DNA of 23,341 bases from an uncultured Carnobacteriaceae bacterium (GCA_938039195.1 CALHVK010000010.1:1-23341); one strand, 5' to 3'; counted from the stretch's first letter, positions 7,612 through 14,607 are shown. Translations and numbers: made by a program. Notes: generated from the letters alone by a model not told the origin.

Positions 7612-9244
7612 TCGAATTCTTACGCTGGTGAAGACCAATTTAATTTTTGCGACGCAACCGGCACAATTACAAAATTATCGAAAGAAACAGGCTAAAAATC
7701 CATCGAAACCGGTGAATGTTGCGATGAAAACATTGATGCAGCAATTACTATTTGCGGTGATGTTTGGAGCTTTATTTGGAATTCCTGGAGCGATTTCGGG
7801 ACGTTCATACCCTCCACTTCAATTTGCGAGTACGGTTTTCTTATTCTTGATGATTTTAATTTCGCAAGCTTTACCCGCTGTTTACAATGTCTTTTATGAA
7901 AGTAAAGATTTCGAATCGTATTTACCTTATGCCTTTACGGAATTAGAAGTCGTTCTTGGGAAGAGCCTTTCGATTGTAGTGGCTACATTGCAAGGATTTC
8001 TTCCAATCGTAATGCTATTTGGAATCCATGTGTATTTTTCAGGGGGGAACTTCCTCCTTACGATTCCAATTGCCTTAATCGGGGCACTTGTACTCAGTGC
8101 GACTGTTTACGTATTGATGTTTCTTCTCTGCTTCTTCCTAGCGAAGATTCCGCTCTTTAGAAAATATCAATCCGTGATTGCAAATGTTTTAATTTTTGTG
8201 ATTTCTCTTGGGGCCGTTATTGGCTATCAAATGATTTTGTCAAAATCCGTGGTGAATACTTTTTTAACAGGAGAAATGCCACTTTTCCTCCAACCAGTAC
8301 TTGCCTTCTATAATGCGATTTTAAATCCATTCGATATGAGTGTTTATCCGATGATTGGATTAGTGATTTTAGCATTTGTGGCAATTTTACTACTCGTGAA
8401 GTTCATTGTATTGCCAAACTTCTATCAAGCTGTTTCGCAAACATCATCTTCGAAAGTAAAAGTCGAACGTGTAAAAGAAATGGAGTTAGATGGCAACAAG
8501 CTTTCAACAAAATTCATGATTCGCTATACACTTCGTCAATTAATGGAAGGTTCTGTATTAACGCAAACGATTATTGCTGCAGGAATATTACCGTATCTCT
8601 TGCTTCTTCCAACAGTTTTAAGTTTTTCGGGTGGTCCTACAGGATTTAGTTTTATGAACCTCCTAAATCTAAATACTTTCTTACCATTTGCGATGCTTAT
8701 TACCTTCATTGCATTCTTCAATACAGGAGGAAATAACTTAGTAGCGGTCGGAATTTCGCTCGAGCGGGAAAACTATTATTATTTAAAAGTTCTTCCATTC
8801 GATATGCATCAATTTTTGGAACGTAAATTCTGGATTCTCTTTGCGATTCAGTCTGCGATTCCGGTTATTCTTATGACGGTCATTTGTACGGTGCTTCGCT
8901 TACCGATTTATATGACCTTGGGTATCATTCTCTCATGGGGAATTATCAGTCTAGGGCTAAGCCGTTGGGGATACGCGAGAGACTTGAAGCTCTTTACGCC
9001 AACGTGGACGAATGTCATTGAACTCTTAAACCGTATGCGTAGCGGAGTGAAGTCGATCATTTTTGTCGGGGTTCTCTTCGGATTTATCTTCGGAGCGATT
9101 TATTTATTAATTCACTTACCAGAATGGAATCGTACTTTTGTTTGGTTCATTACAATTGCGTACGTTGTAGTGATTCTCGGTTTATCGATTTTTGCAACAT
9201 TCTACTATAAGAAAAAATTACATGAATTAGTCGATTCTGAATAA
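7601..9244 (+). CDS. Large ABC exporter membrane subunit (about 12 TM segments)
   Basis: A 547-residue polytopic membrane protein translated from inside the end of the ATPase gene (AAGAAGGAG at 7583-7591 before ATG 7601). Roughly twelve hydrophobic segments can be picked out (about residues 48-66, 77-95, 125-145, 151-180, 190-212, 247-270, 325-345, 355-375, 405-425, 430-450, 485-510 and 520-540). A charged loop near 285-310 (VKVERVKEMELDG) splits it into two six-helix halves. Size and layout fit the Bacillota 'putative ABC exporter' permease family (ABC-2-like). One subunit with two halves would pair with an ATPase dimer. Substrate is unknown; exporters of this class often move peptides, lipids or drugs. 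Confidence 0.85.
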   Translation: MRFNRILTLVKTNLIFATQPAQLQNYRKKQAKNPSKPVNVAMKTLMQQLLFAVMFGALFGIPGAISGRSYPPLQFASTVFLFLMILISQALPAVYNVFYESKDFESYLPYAFTELEVVLGKSLSIVVATLQGFLPIVMLFGIHVYFSGGNFLLTIPIALIGALVLSATVYVLMFLLCFFLAKIPLFRKYQSVIANVLIFVISLGAVIGYQMILSKSVVNTFLTGEMPLFLQPVLAFYNAILNPFDMSVYPMIGLVILAFVAILLLVKFIVLPNFYQAVSQTSSSKVKVERVKEMELDGNKLSTKFMIRYTLRQLMEGSVLTQTIIAAGILPYLLLLPTVLSFSGGPTGFSFMNLLNLNTFLPFAMLITFIAFFNTGGNNLVAVGISLERENYYYLKVLPFDMHQFLERKFWILFAIQSAIPVILMTVICTVLRLPIYMTLGIILSWGIISLGLSRWGYARDLKLFTPTWTNVIELLNRMRSGVKSIIFVGVLFGFIFGAIYLLIHLPEWNRTFVWFITIAYVVVILGLSIFATFYYKKKLHELVDSE

Positions 9245-9249
9245 ATTTT

Positions 9250-9280
9250 AAAGACTTAGAGATTGTCTCTAAGTCTTTTT
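9250..9280 (+). terminator. Intrinsic terminator after the ABC exporter
   Basis: AAAGACTTAGAGA (9250-9262) pairs perfectly with TCTCTAAGTCTTT (9266-9278) around a TTG loop and runs into T residues. It begins 5 nt after the permease stop. Confidence 0.9.
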
Positions 9281-9360
9281 TATAACTAGTTTTATAGGTA
9301 TTTTACAGTATATAGCTAATAGTTATAACGAACGATAGAAAAACGGTATAAGAAAACCTA

Positions 9361-9389
9361 TTGCTATGCGGTTTGTTCTCTGTTATCCT
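9361..9389 (+). promoter_or_regulatory. Promoter of the T-box leader and metE-like operon
   Basis: A -35 TTGCTA (9361-9366) is followed after 17 bp by the -10 TATCCT (9384-9389), with an extended TG at 9381-9382. It would start transcription around 9396, giving a leader of about 290 nt that includes the whole T-box. Confidence 0.65.
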
Positions 9390-9394
9390 AAGAG

Positions 9395-9668
9395 CATGTT
9401 CATAAGACATCACAAAGAACAGGTGAGTAGAAAATAAGATTTGCTAAGAGAGTCTCGGTTGGTGGGAAGAGATGAAATTGAGTTTTTGAAGATGGCCTCG
9501 GAGTGATTTTACGTCGAATCATTAGACGTAAATGGGTAGCCCATTATAGCTGTAGAGTATAACACCCAGTGTGCGTACTCGAAAAGGTAGGATTCGTGAG
9601 GATTCTACAAAACAAGGTGGTAACACGATAATTTCGTCCTTGCAGTAGCGATACTGTGAGGATTTTTT
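9395..9668 (+). promoter_or_regulatory. T-box riboswitch, probably tRNA-Met responsive
   Basis: T-box leaders bind a specific tRNA and read through a terminator when it is uncharged. Stem I features are AGAGAG (9448-9453), a GGTTGGTGGGAAG region, and GAAGATGGCCTCGGAG (9488-9503). The T-box is AAGGTGGTAACACG (9614-9627), close to the consensus. It forms the antiterminator with TCGTCCTT (9634-9641): AAGG/CCTT and ACGA/TCGT around the bulge. Specifier: ATG at 9492-9494 followed by a purine and CC, as in the usual specifier-R-CC context; reading from the GAA side would give GAT (Asp). The bulge UGGU pairs with ACCA, so discriminator A, which fits tRNA-Met and not tRNA-Asp (G). Downstream MetE-like genes agree with Met. 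Confidence 0.9.
9637..9668 (+). terminator. T-box conditional terminator
   Basis: TCCTTGCAGTA (9637-9647) pairs with TACTGTGAGGA (9652-9662) across a GCGA loop, with two G-U wobbles and no mismatches, followed by six T residues (9663-9668). Its 5' arm shares TCCT with the antiterminator, so the two folds exclude each other. Confidence 0.88.
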
Positions 9669-9688
9669 ATTTATAGGAGGAATGTACA

Positions 9689-10825
9689 ATGTCAAAATTA
9701 CAAGCACCATTTAGAGTCGATCACGTAGGAAGTTTCTTACGTCCAAAGGAATTAGTAGAAGCAAAAGAAAAATTTGTAAAAGGTGAAATTACACGCGAGG
9801 AATTAACAGCCGTCGAAGATAAAGCCATCGAAAAGTTAGTCGAACAACAAAAGAAAGCTGGATTAAAAGGATTCACAGACGGCGAATTCCGTCGCCAATA
9901 CTGGCACCTAGATTTCTTCTGGGGATTAAACGGAGTGGAACATACGCAAGCGAAAATTGGATACCAATTCCACGATGAAATTACAAAACCTGACTCAGCA
10001 GATGTCGTTGGAAAAATCACTGGTGAAAATCACCCATTCGTAGAACACTTCAAATTCTTAAAACAATTCGAGGATGAAGATTTCATCGTAAAACAAACAA
10101 TTCCTGCACCAGCGCAATTCTACTTTGAATTGATTCGTGACGCAGAGCATATTGAGCAAACTTTCTCAGTATACCCTTCAAAAGAAGAACTCTTTAAAGA
10201 TATCATTGCTGCTTACAGACAAGTGATTAAAGAATTATACGATGCAGGTTGCCGTCTCTTACAAATCGATGACTGTACATGGGGTGTTATCGTAGATGAT
10301 AACTTCTTAAACATCATCTCAAAAGAAAGTCATTTAACACCTGAAGAATTAAGAAGAGAACACAAACGTGAATTCTTAGAATTAAACAACGGAATTCTAG
10401 AAGATTTACCAGAAGATTTAACAGTGAACACTCACGTATGCCGTGGGAACTTCCACTCAACTTGGGCAAGTTCAGGTGGCTATGATTCAGTGAGTGACGC
10501 ATTATTCGAGGATGAAAACGTACATGCATACTACTTAGAATACGATACAGACCGTGCCGGCGACTTCAAGCCACTAGCTAAAGTAAACAATGGTAAGAAA
10601 GTCGTTCTAGGGCTTCTCACTTCTAAATCAGGAAAATTAGAAGACAAAGATGAAGTCATTGCTCGTATTAAAGAAGCAAGTCAGTACGTTCCACTAGAAG
10701 ACTTATACTTAAGTACACAATGTGGATTTGCTTCAACAGAAGAAGGAAACATCCTTACAGAAGAAGATCAATGGAAGAAAATCGCATTGATTTCAGAAAT
10801 CGCCCGTGAGGTTTGGGGAGAATAA
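9689..10825 (+). CDS. Core MetE-like homocysteine methyltransferase, copy 1
   Basis: A 378-residue member of the cobalamin-independent methionine synthase family (COG0620). It matches only the catalytic C-terminal half of MetE, like the B. subtilis YxjG/YxjH type. Zinc ligands are clear: H249 and C251 (THVCRGN), E284 (YLEYDTDRAGDF) and C345 (TQCGF). The Glu-to-Cys spacing of 61 equals that of E. coli MetE E665-C726. Homocysteine-contact regions are VGSFLRP (13-19), DGEFRR (64-69) and the DDCTWG loop. The N-terminal half that helps hold polyglutamyl-folate is absent, so the methyl donor may be something other than the usual folate. It is first in the operon, behind the Met T-box, with AGGAGG 8 nt before ATG. 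The donor cannot be deduced here. Confidence 0.88.
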   Translation: MSKLQAPFRVDHVGSFLRPKELVEAKEKFVKGEITREELTAVEDKAIEKLVEQQKKAGLKGFTDGEFRRQYWHLDFFWGLNGVEHTQAKIGYQFHDEITKPDSADVVGKITGENHPFVEHFKFLKQFEDEDFIVKQTIPAPAQFYFELIRDAEHIEQTFSVYPSKEELFKDIIAAYRQVIKELYDAGCRLLQIDDCTWGVIVDDNFLNIISKESHLTPEELRREHKREFLELNNGILEDLPEDLTVNTHVCRGNFHSTWASSGGYDSVSDALFEDENVHAYYLEYDTDRAGDFKPLAKVNNGKKVVLGLLTSKSGKLEDKDEVIARIKEASQYVPLEDLYLSTQCGFASTEEGNILTEEDQWKKIALISEIAREVWGE

Positions 10826-10869
10826 TGTTCTAAGGGAACAATTCGAAGATAGATTGGAGAAATAAATTT

Positions 10870-12000
10870 ATGACAAAACAAGCACCATTTAGAGTAGACC
10901 ACGTAGGAAGTTTCTTACGTCCAAAAGAATTAGTAGAAGCACGCGCAAAATTTGCAAACGGCGAAATTACACGCGAAGAATTAACAGCAGTAGAAGATAA
11001 AACGATTCGCGAGATTGTTCAAAAACAAATCGCTGCTGGCTTAAAAGGCGTTACAGACGGCGAATTCCGCCGTGCTTACTGGCACCTTGACTTCTTCTGG
11101 GGATTCAATGGTGTGGAACATACTGTCGGAGAACATGGTTATAAATTTAACGGTATCGAAACAAAAGCCGATACATCAACATTAACTGCTCCAATCGATG
11201 GACATAACCATCCATTCGTAGAACATTTCAAATTCTTACGTGACTTAGTGAAAGATGAAGATGTTATTGTGAAATTCACAATCCCTTCTCCATCACAATT
11301 CTATTTCGAATTAATCCGTACACCTGAACATATTGCAGCATGGAAAGCAGTATATCCAACAGAAAAAGAGCTGTTTGAAGCGATTAAAAACGCATATGTC
11401 GATGTGATTACAGACTTATACAACGAAGGCCTTCGTACCCTTCAATTTGACGACTGTACATGGGGCGCTTTAGCAGACGATGGTTTTTCTAAACGTTTCA
11501 ATGATAGCCGTCCACTTGAAGAAGTTCGTCGTGACTTCGCTGGTCGTGCCTTACAATTAAACAACTCAGTTCTTGATGCATTACCAAAAGACTTAGTAGT
11601 GAATACACACGTTTGCCGCGGAAACTTCCACTCTACTTGGATTTCTCAAGGGGGATACGAAAAAGTAGAAGACGAGCTATTAGCAGGCGAACACGTAAAC
11701 GCGTACTACTTAGAATACGATACAGACCGTGCCGGCGACTTCAAGCCACTTGCCAAAGTAGGTAACGAGAAGAAAGTCGTTTTAGGACTCTTAACTTCAA
11801 AATTTGCCGACTTAGAAGACAAAGATGAAGTCATCGCTCGTATTAAAGAAGCAAGCCAATATGTGCCACTTGAAAACTTATACTTAAGTACTCAATGTGG
11901 ATTTGCTTCAACAGAAGAAGGAAATGTCATTAAAGAAGAAGATCAATGGAAGAAAATTGCATTGATTTCAGAAATCGCTCGTGAGGTTTGGGGAGAATAA
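10870..12000 (+). CDS. Core MetE-like homocysteine methyltransferase, copy 2
   Basis: A 376-residue paralogue of copy 1, 44 nt downstream, with GGAG before the ATG. It has the same catalytic set: H247, C249, E282 and C343, and conserved VGSFLRP, DGEFRRAYWHLDFFWG and DDCTWG. It is closest to copy 1: the first ~70 and last ~90 residues are almost identical, and long nucleotide blocks match. The middle (about residues 90-240) differs more, including the loops likely to shape the methyl-donor site. This suggests either divergence of donor specificity or gene conversion of the ends. It lacks the N-terminal MetE half, like copy 1. A hairpin follows its stop codon before the cyclase gene. Confidence 0.87.
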   Translation: MTKQAPFRVDHVGSFLRPKELVEARAKFANGEITREELTAVEDKTIREIVQKQIAAGLKGVTDGEFRRAYWHLDFFWGFNGVEHTVGEHGYKFNGIETKADTSTLTAPIDGHNHPFVEHFKFLRDLVKDEDVIVKFTIPSPSQFYFELIRTPEHIAAWKAVYPTEKELFEAIKNAYVDVITDLYNEGLRTLQFDDCTWGALADDGFSKRFNDSRPLEEVRRDFAGRALQLNNSVLDALPKDLVVNTHVCRGNFHSTWISQGGYEKVEDELLAGEHVNAYYLEYDTDRAGDFKPLAKVGNEKKVVLGLLTSKFADLEDKDEVIARIKEASQYVPLENLYLSTQCGFASTEEGNVIKEEDQWKKIALISEIAREVWGE

Positions 12001-12024
12001 TCCTCACATTATAAAACAAACAAA

Positions 12025-12061
12025 AAGGCTGTGGGGAGAATGACTTTTGAACCACAGCCTT
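12025..12061 (+). repeat. Intra-operon hairpin between copy 2 and the cyclase gene
   Basis: AAGGCTGTGG (12025-12034) and its exact reverse complement (12052-12061) enclose a 17-nt loop. The following bases are CCCCTATTT, not a T-run, so termination would be weak at best. More likely roles are a processing or 3'-end stabilising stem, or partial attenuation. Confidence 0.6.
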
Positions 12062-12086
12062 CCCCTATTTAGAAAGGATGAAAACT

Positions 12087-12839
12087 ATGTCAACATTTCA
12101 ACAACAATTAGCACAAGCTTATGAAACATTAAAACAAGCAAAATGGGTAAACTTAAGCCATCAAATTGATGCCGATAGCCCTCACTTCCCTGCTCTACCA
12201 GCATTGGAACAAAAAGATTTATTTACATTAAAAGATGGATTCCACGTCCAACAACTATCCGTAGTTACACAATACGGTACGCATATCGACCCACCTTGCC
12301 ACTTCTATGAAGGCGGACGCTTCCTCGATGAAATCGATTTGAAAGATTTATTATTACCACTTTACGTTATCGACCGTTCAAAAGAAGTAGCCGAAAATCC
12401 AAACTTCGAATTAACAAAAGCAGATATTTTAGCATTTGAAGAAGAATACGGACAAATCGAACCAGGTGCCTTTGTTGCATTCCGTAGTGACTGGTCACAT
12501 CGCTGGCCAAGCCAAGACGAAGTTCGTAATTTAGACGAAAACGACGTTCAACATACACCAGGTTGGGCAAAAGATGCTCTTGAATTTTTAATTCACGAAC
12601 GTCATGTGAAAGCCGTTGGTCATGAAACATTAGATACAGACTCAGGTGTTCATGCAGCAGCGCATGGTTTAACAAACGAATACTACTTATTAAGCCAAAA
12701 CATCTTCCAAGTCGAAGTATTAGCAAACCTTGACCAAGTTCCTGCAGTGGGTGCTGTGATTTCAATTTCATATCCAAACTGGAAACGTACTCCAGGGTCA
12801 CCTGTTCGCGCCATTGCCTACTTACCAGAAGCTGAATAA
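12087..12839 (+). CDS. Cyclase-family metal-dependent hydrolase
   Basis: A 250-residue protein of the cyclase/kynurenine-formamidase-like family (PF04199 type), whose known members hydrolyse amide or lactam bonds using Mn or Zn. The family motif HxGTHxDxPxH appears as QYGTHIDPPCH at residues 62-72: H66, D68 and H72 are kept, but the first His is Gln (Q62). A later GHETLDTDSG segment fits the second active-site strand. I chose ATG 12087 because AAAGGA sits 8 nt upstream; the in-frame ATG at 12078 would overlap that ribosome site. The gene lies between metE-like copies 2 and 3 in the same direction, so it probably serves the same pathway. Substrate is unknown; it is not a recognised methionine enzyme. 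Confidence 0.82.
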   Translation: MSTFQQQLAQAYETLKQAKWVNLSHQIDADSPHFPALPALEQKDLFTLKDGFHVQQLSVVTQYGTHIDPPCHFYEGGRFLDEIDLKDLLLPLYVIDRSKEVAENPNFELTKADILAFEEEYGQIEPGAFVAFRSDWSHRWPSQDEVRNLDENDVQHTPGWAKDALEFLIHERHVKAVGHETLDTDSGVHAAAHGLTNEYYLLSQNIFQVEVLANLDQVPAVGAVISISYPNWKRTPGSPVRAIAYLPEAE

Positions 12840-12857
12840 ACGAAAAGAGGAAAACAG

Positions 12858-13997
12858 ATGTCAAATCACGAAAACTGTAGCTGTTGTCAAAAAGCGCCCT
12901 TTAGACTGGATCACGTAGGAAGTTTCTTACGTCCTGAACGTCTAAAAGAAGCCCGTGCGAAATTTAGTGCAGGAGAAATCACTGCTGAAGAACTCGAACG
13001 CGTTGAAAACGAAGAAATCATCGCCCTAATCGAGAAAGAAAAAGAACTCGGCCTCAAATCTGTCACTGACGGAGAATTCCGTCGTGCATTCTGGCACTTA
13101 GATTTCTTAGAAAACTTAGATGGGGTTGAATTGGTTGAAGTAGACCACTTCTCTGTTCAATTCAAAGATAAAGATGTGAAGCCAAAAACATTACGTATTG
13201 TTGGAAAGGTTGATTTCTCTGAAAATCATCCATTCATAAAACACTTCAAATTCTTAAAACAGCACGCTGGCGATACACCGGTGAAATTAACGATTCCTTC
13301 ACCAAGTATGTTGCATTTGATTACGCAAGTTCGTGAGAAAAACTATGTGCCAATTGAGCGCTATAAAGACAATGAAGCCCTCTTCTATGATGATGTGGTG
13401 AAAGCTTACCGTAAGGCGCTACAATGCTTCTACGACTTAGGATGCCGCAATATTCAATTAGACGACACTAGCTGGGGAGAATTCTGTGCGTTAGATAAGC
13501 GTGAAGCATACGAAGCACGTGGATTTGACCTCGAACAAATCGCTCGTGACTATGTAGATGTCTTAAACCGTGTGATTGAATGGAAACCAGAAGACTTAGT
13601 GGTGAATATGCATATTTGCCGCGGAAACTTCCGCTCAACATGGTTCTCTAGCGGTGGTTATGAACCAGTGGCGAAGACGCTATTTGGTCATTGCCGTGTG
13701 GATGGATTCTTCTTGGAATATGATAGTGACCGTGCGGGTGACTTTACTCCACTTCGCTATATTAAAGACCAAAAAGTCGTTCTTGGTTTAATTACTTCTA
13801 AATCAGGGGACCTAGAAGATAAAGGTGAAGTCATTGCTCGTATTAAAGAAGCAAGTCAATATGTTCCACTTGAACAATTATGCCTCAGCCCTCAATGTGG
13901 GTTTTCTTCTACAGAAGAAGGTAATATCTTAACGATTGAAGCCCAATGGGATAAATTAAAATTGATCGACGAAATCGTTCATGAAGTTTGGGGATAA
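12858..13997 (+). CDS. Core MetE-like homocysteine methyltransferase, copy 3 (Cys-rich N-terminus)
   Basis: A 379-residue paralogue, the most divergent of the three. Zinc ligands are H252 and C254 (MHICRGN), E287 (FLEYDSDRAGDF) and C347 (PQCGF). VGSFLRP, DGEFRRAFWHLDF and a DDTSWG loop are also conserved. It starts with a short extension MSNHENCSCCQKAPF containing C7, C9 and C10, which the other copies lack and which could bind metal or form a disulfide. The central donor-side region differs strongly from copies 1 and 2, while the block EVIARIKEASQYVPLE is unchanged. The ribosome site AGAGGA precedes the ATG, 18 nt after the cyclase stop. It is the last gene before a strong terminator. Confidence 0.86.
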   Translation: MSNHENCSCCQKAPFRLDHVGSFLRPERLKEARAKFSAGEITAEELERVENEEIIALIEKEKELGLKSVTDGEFRRAFWHLDFLENLDGVELVEVDHFSVQFKDKDVKPKTLRIVGKVDFSENHPFIKHFKFLKQHAGDTPVKLTIPSPSMLHLITQVREKNYVPIERYKDNEALFYDDVVKAYRKALQCFYDLGCRNIQLDDTSWGEFCALDKREAYEARGFDLEQIARDYVDVLNRVIEWKPEDLVVNMHICRGNFRSTWFSSGGYEPVAKTLFGHCRVDGFFLEYDSDRAGDFTPLRYIKDQKVVLGLITSKSGDLEDKGEVIARIKEASQYVPLEQLCLSPQCGFSSTEEGNILTIEAQWDKLKLIDEIVHEVWG

Positions 13998-14012
13998 TTT
14001 TTAAAAAATAAG

Positions 14013-14048
14013 AGCTCCTACAGTTTTTTGGCTGTAGGAGCTGTTTTT
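14013..14048. terminator. Bidirectional intrinsic terminator
   Basis: AGCTCCTACAG (14013-14023) pairs perfectly with CTGTAGGAGCT (14032-14042), followed by GTTTTT on the plus strand. The upstream A-rich stretch gives a U-tract on the minus strand too. It would therefore end both the methyltransferase operon and the convergent regulator gene, whose stop lies 17 nt away. Confidence 0.88.
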
Positions 14049-14064
14049 GTTGATTTCATCGTAT

Positions 14065-14355
14065 TTATCGCTTCTTTTTCTTAAAACGAATTTCTAAATC
14101 ATACCCATTTTTACTCGCAATTTTTTGAAGATAATTAAGCGTAGGATTATACTTTCCTTTTTCGAGTCTAGATAGATTTCCTTGCGTCATACCGGCGTTT
14201 CTAGCGAATTCCGTTTGAGTCAGTCCAGAGTCGTGCCTGAGTCTGATCATCGCTAAGGCATTTTTTTGAAGGAAATATTCTGCCTCAAAATCATCCCTAA
14301 AAGTCTCATATTTCGCGTCAAGACGGTCAAAAAGCCGCTTTAAATAATCCACCAT
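14065..14355 (-). CDS. XRE-family HTH regulator, HigA-antitoxin-like
   Basis: A 96-residue protein on the minus strand with a Cro/C1-type helix-turn-helix at about residues 33-85 (LRHDSGLTQTEFARNAGM, then GNLSRLEKGK). An N-terminal helical region and a basic end (RFKKKKR) flank it. The arrangement resembles HigA-type antitoxins or small solitary XRE regulators. No HigB/RelE-like toxin frame lies upstream or downstream, so it may be an orphan or a plain repressor. A GGGGGG-rich ribosome site lies before the start, and its promoter overlaps two palindromes (14395-14420), suggesting self-regulation. It is convergent with the metE-like operon and divergent from rpsF. Targets are unknown. Confidence 0.8.
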   Translation of the reverse strand: MVDYLKRLFDRLDAKYETFRDDFEAEYFLQKNALAMIRLRHDSGLTQTEFARNAGMTQGNLSRLEKGKYNPTLNYLQKIASKNGYDLEIRFKKKKR

Positions 14356-14389
14356 TTTCTCTTTTCCCCCCTAATTCCTTTATAAACTA

Positions 14390-14420
14390 ATTGTAACATA
14401 TATGTTTCATATCAGATATG
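14390..14420 (-). promoter_or_regulatory. Regulator promoter with two palindromic operator candidates
   Basis: On the minus strand an extended -10 TGTTACAAT covers 14390-14398. It overlaps the perfect palindrome AACATATATGTT (14395-14406). Two bases on is a second palindrome, CATATCAGATATG (14408-14420), centred on one base. Both share the CATAT half-motif. Placement over and just upstream of the promoter is what an autorepressor would need. Confidence 0.6.
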
Positions 14421-14494
14421 ATATATCGAAACTTTTTTACTACTGGGCTGCTCCTTGCAAACTTTCCTGAGCACCTCTGCAGCGCGGATTTCTG

Positions 14495-14523
14495 TTGCAT
14501 TCTATAGCTTTGTTTGCTATAAT
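14495..14523 (+). promoter_or_regulatory. Promoter of rpsF-ssb-rpsR
   Basis: A perfect extended -10, TGCTATAAT (14515-14523), with TTGCAT (14495-14500) as a partial -35 at 17 bp. The predicted leader is about 78 nt. Confidence 0.8.
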
Positions 14524-14533
14524 GATTGAACGT

Positions 14534-14586
14534 GAGTATTAGAAATGATACTCTCCTTGCTTACTGAAAATTCAGTAGGCCAAAAG
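14534..14586 (+). promoter_or_regulatory. Structured rpsF leader, possible S6:S18 autoregulatory site
   Basis: Two hairpins occupy the leader: GAGTAT/ATACTC (14534-14539 and 14548-14553) and TACTGA/TCAGTA (around 14562-14578). Many bacterial rpsF transcripts have a leader structure bound by the S6:S18 complex. The position fits, but I did not find the conserved CCG-containing bulge with certainty, so the functional assignment is tentative. Confidence 0.4.
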
Positions 14587-14607
14587 TCCATAAGGAGGTG
14601 ACAGTCA

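Larger units (their letters stand above)
9245..9688 (+). other. 444-bp regulatory region before the methyltransferase operon
   Basis: In order it contains the exporter terminator, a weak possible upstream promoter (TTTACA 9302-9307, 16 bp, TATAAC 9324-9329), the main promoter (9361-9389), the T-box leader and its terminator, and the AGGAGG ribosome site (9675-9680). No protein gene is present. Confidence 0.75.

Noticed and set aside
12078..12086. Upstream ATG for the cyclase-family gene
   Set aside because: The AAAGGA ribosome site overlaps this ATG; the ATG at 12087 is at ideal spacing.
12367..12864. A 165-codon minus-strand open frame opposite the cyclase-family gene
   Set aside because: It lies antisense to a well-supported gene, has no convincing ribosome site, and its composition is that of an antisense shadow.
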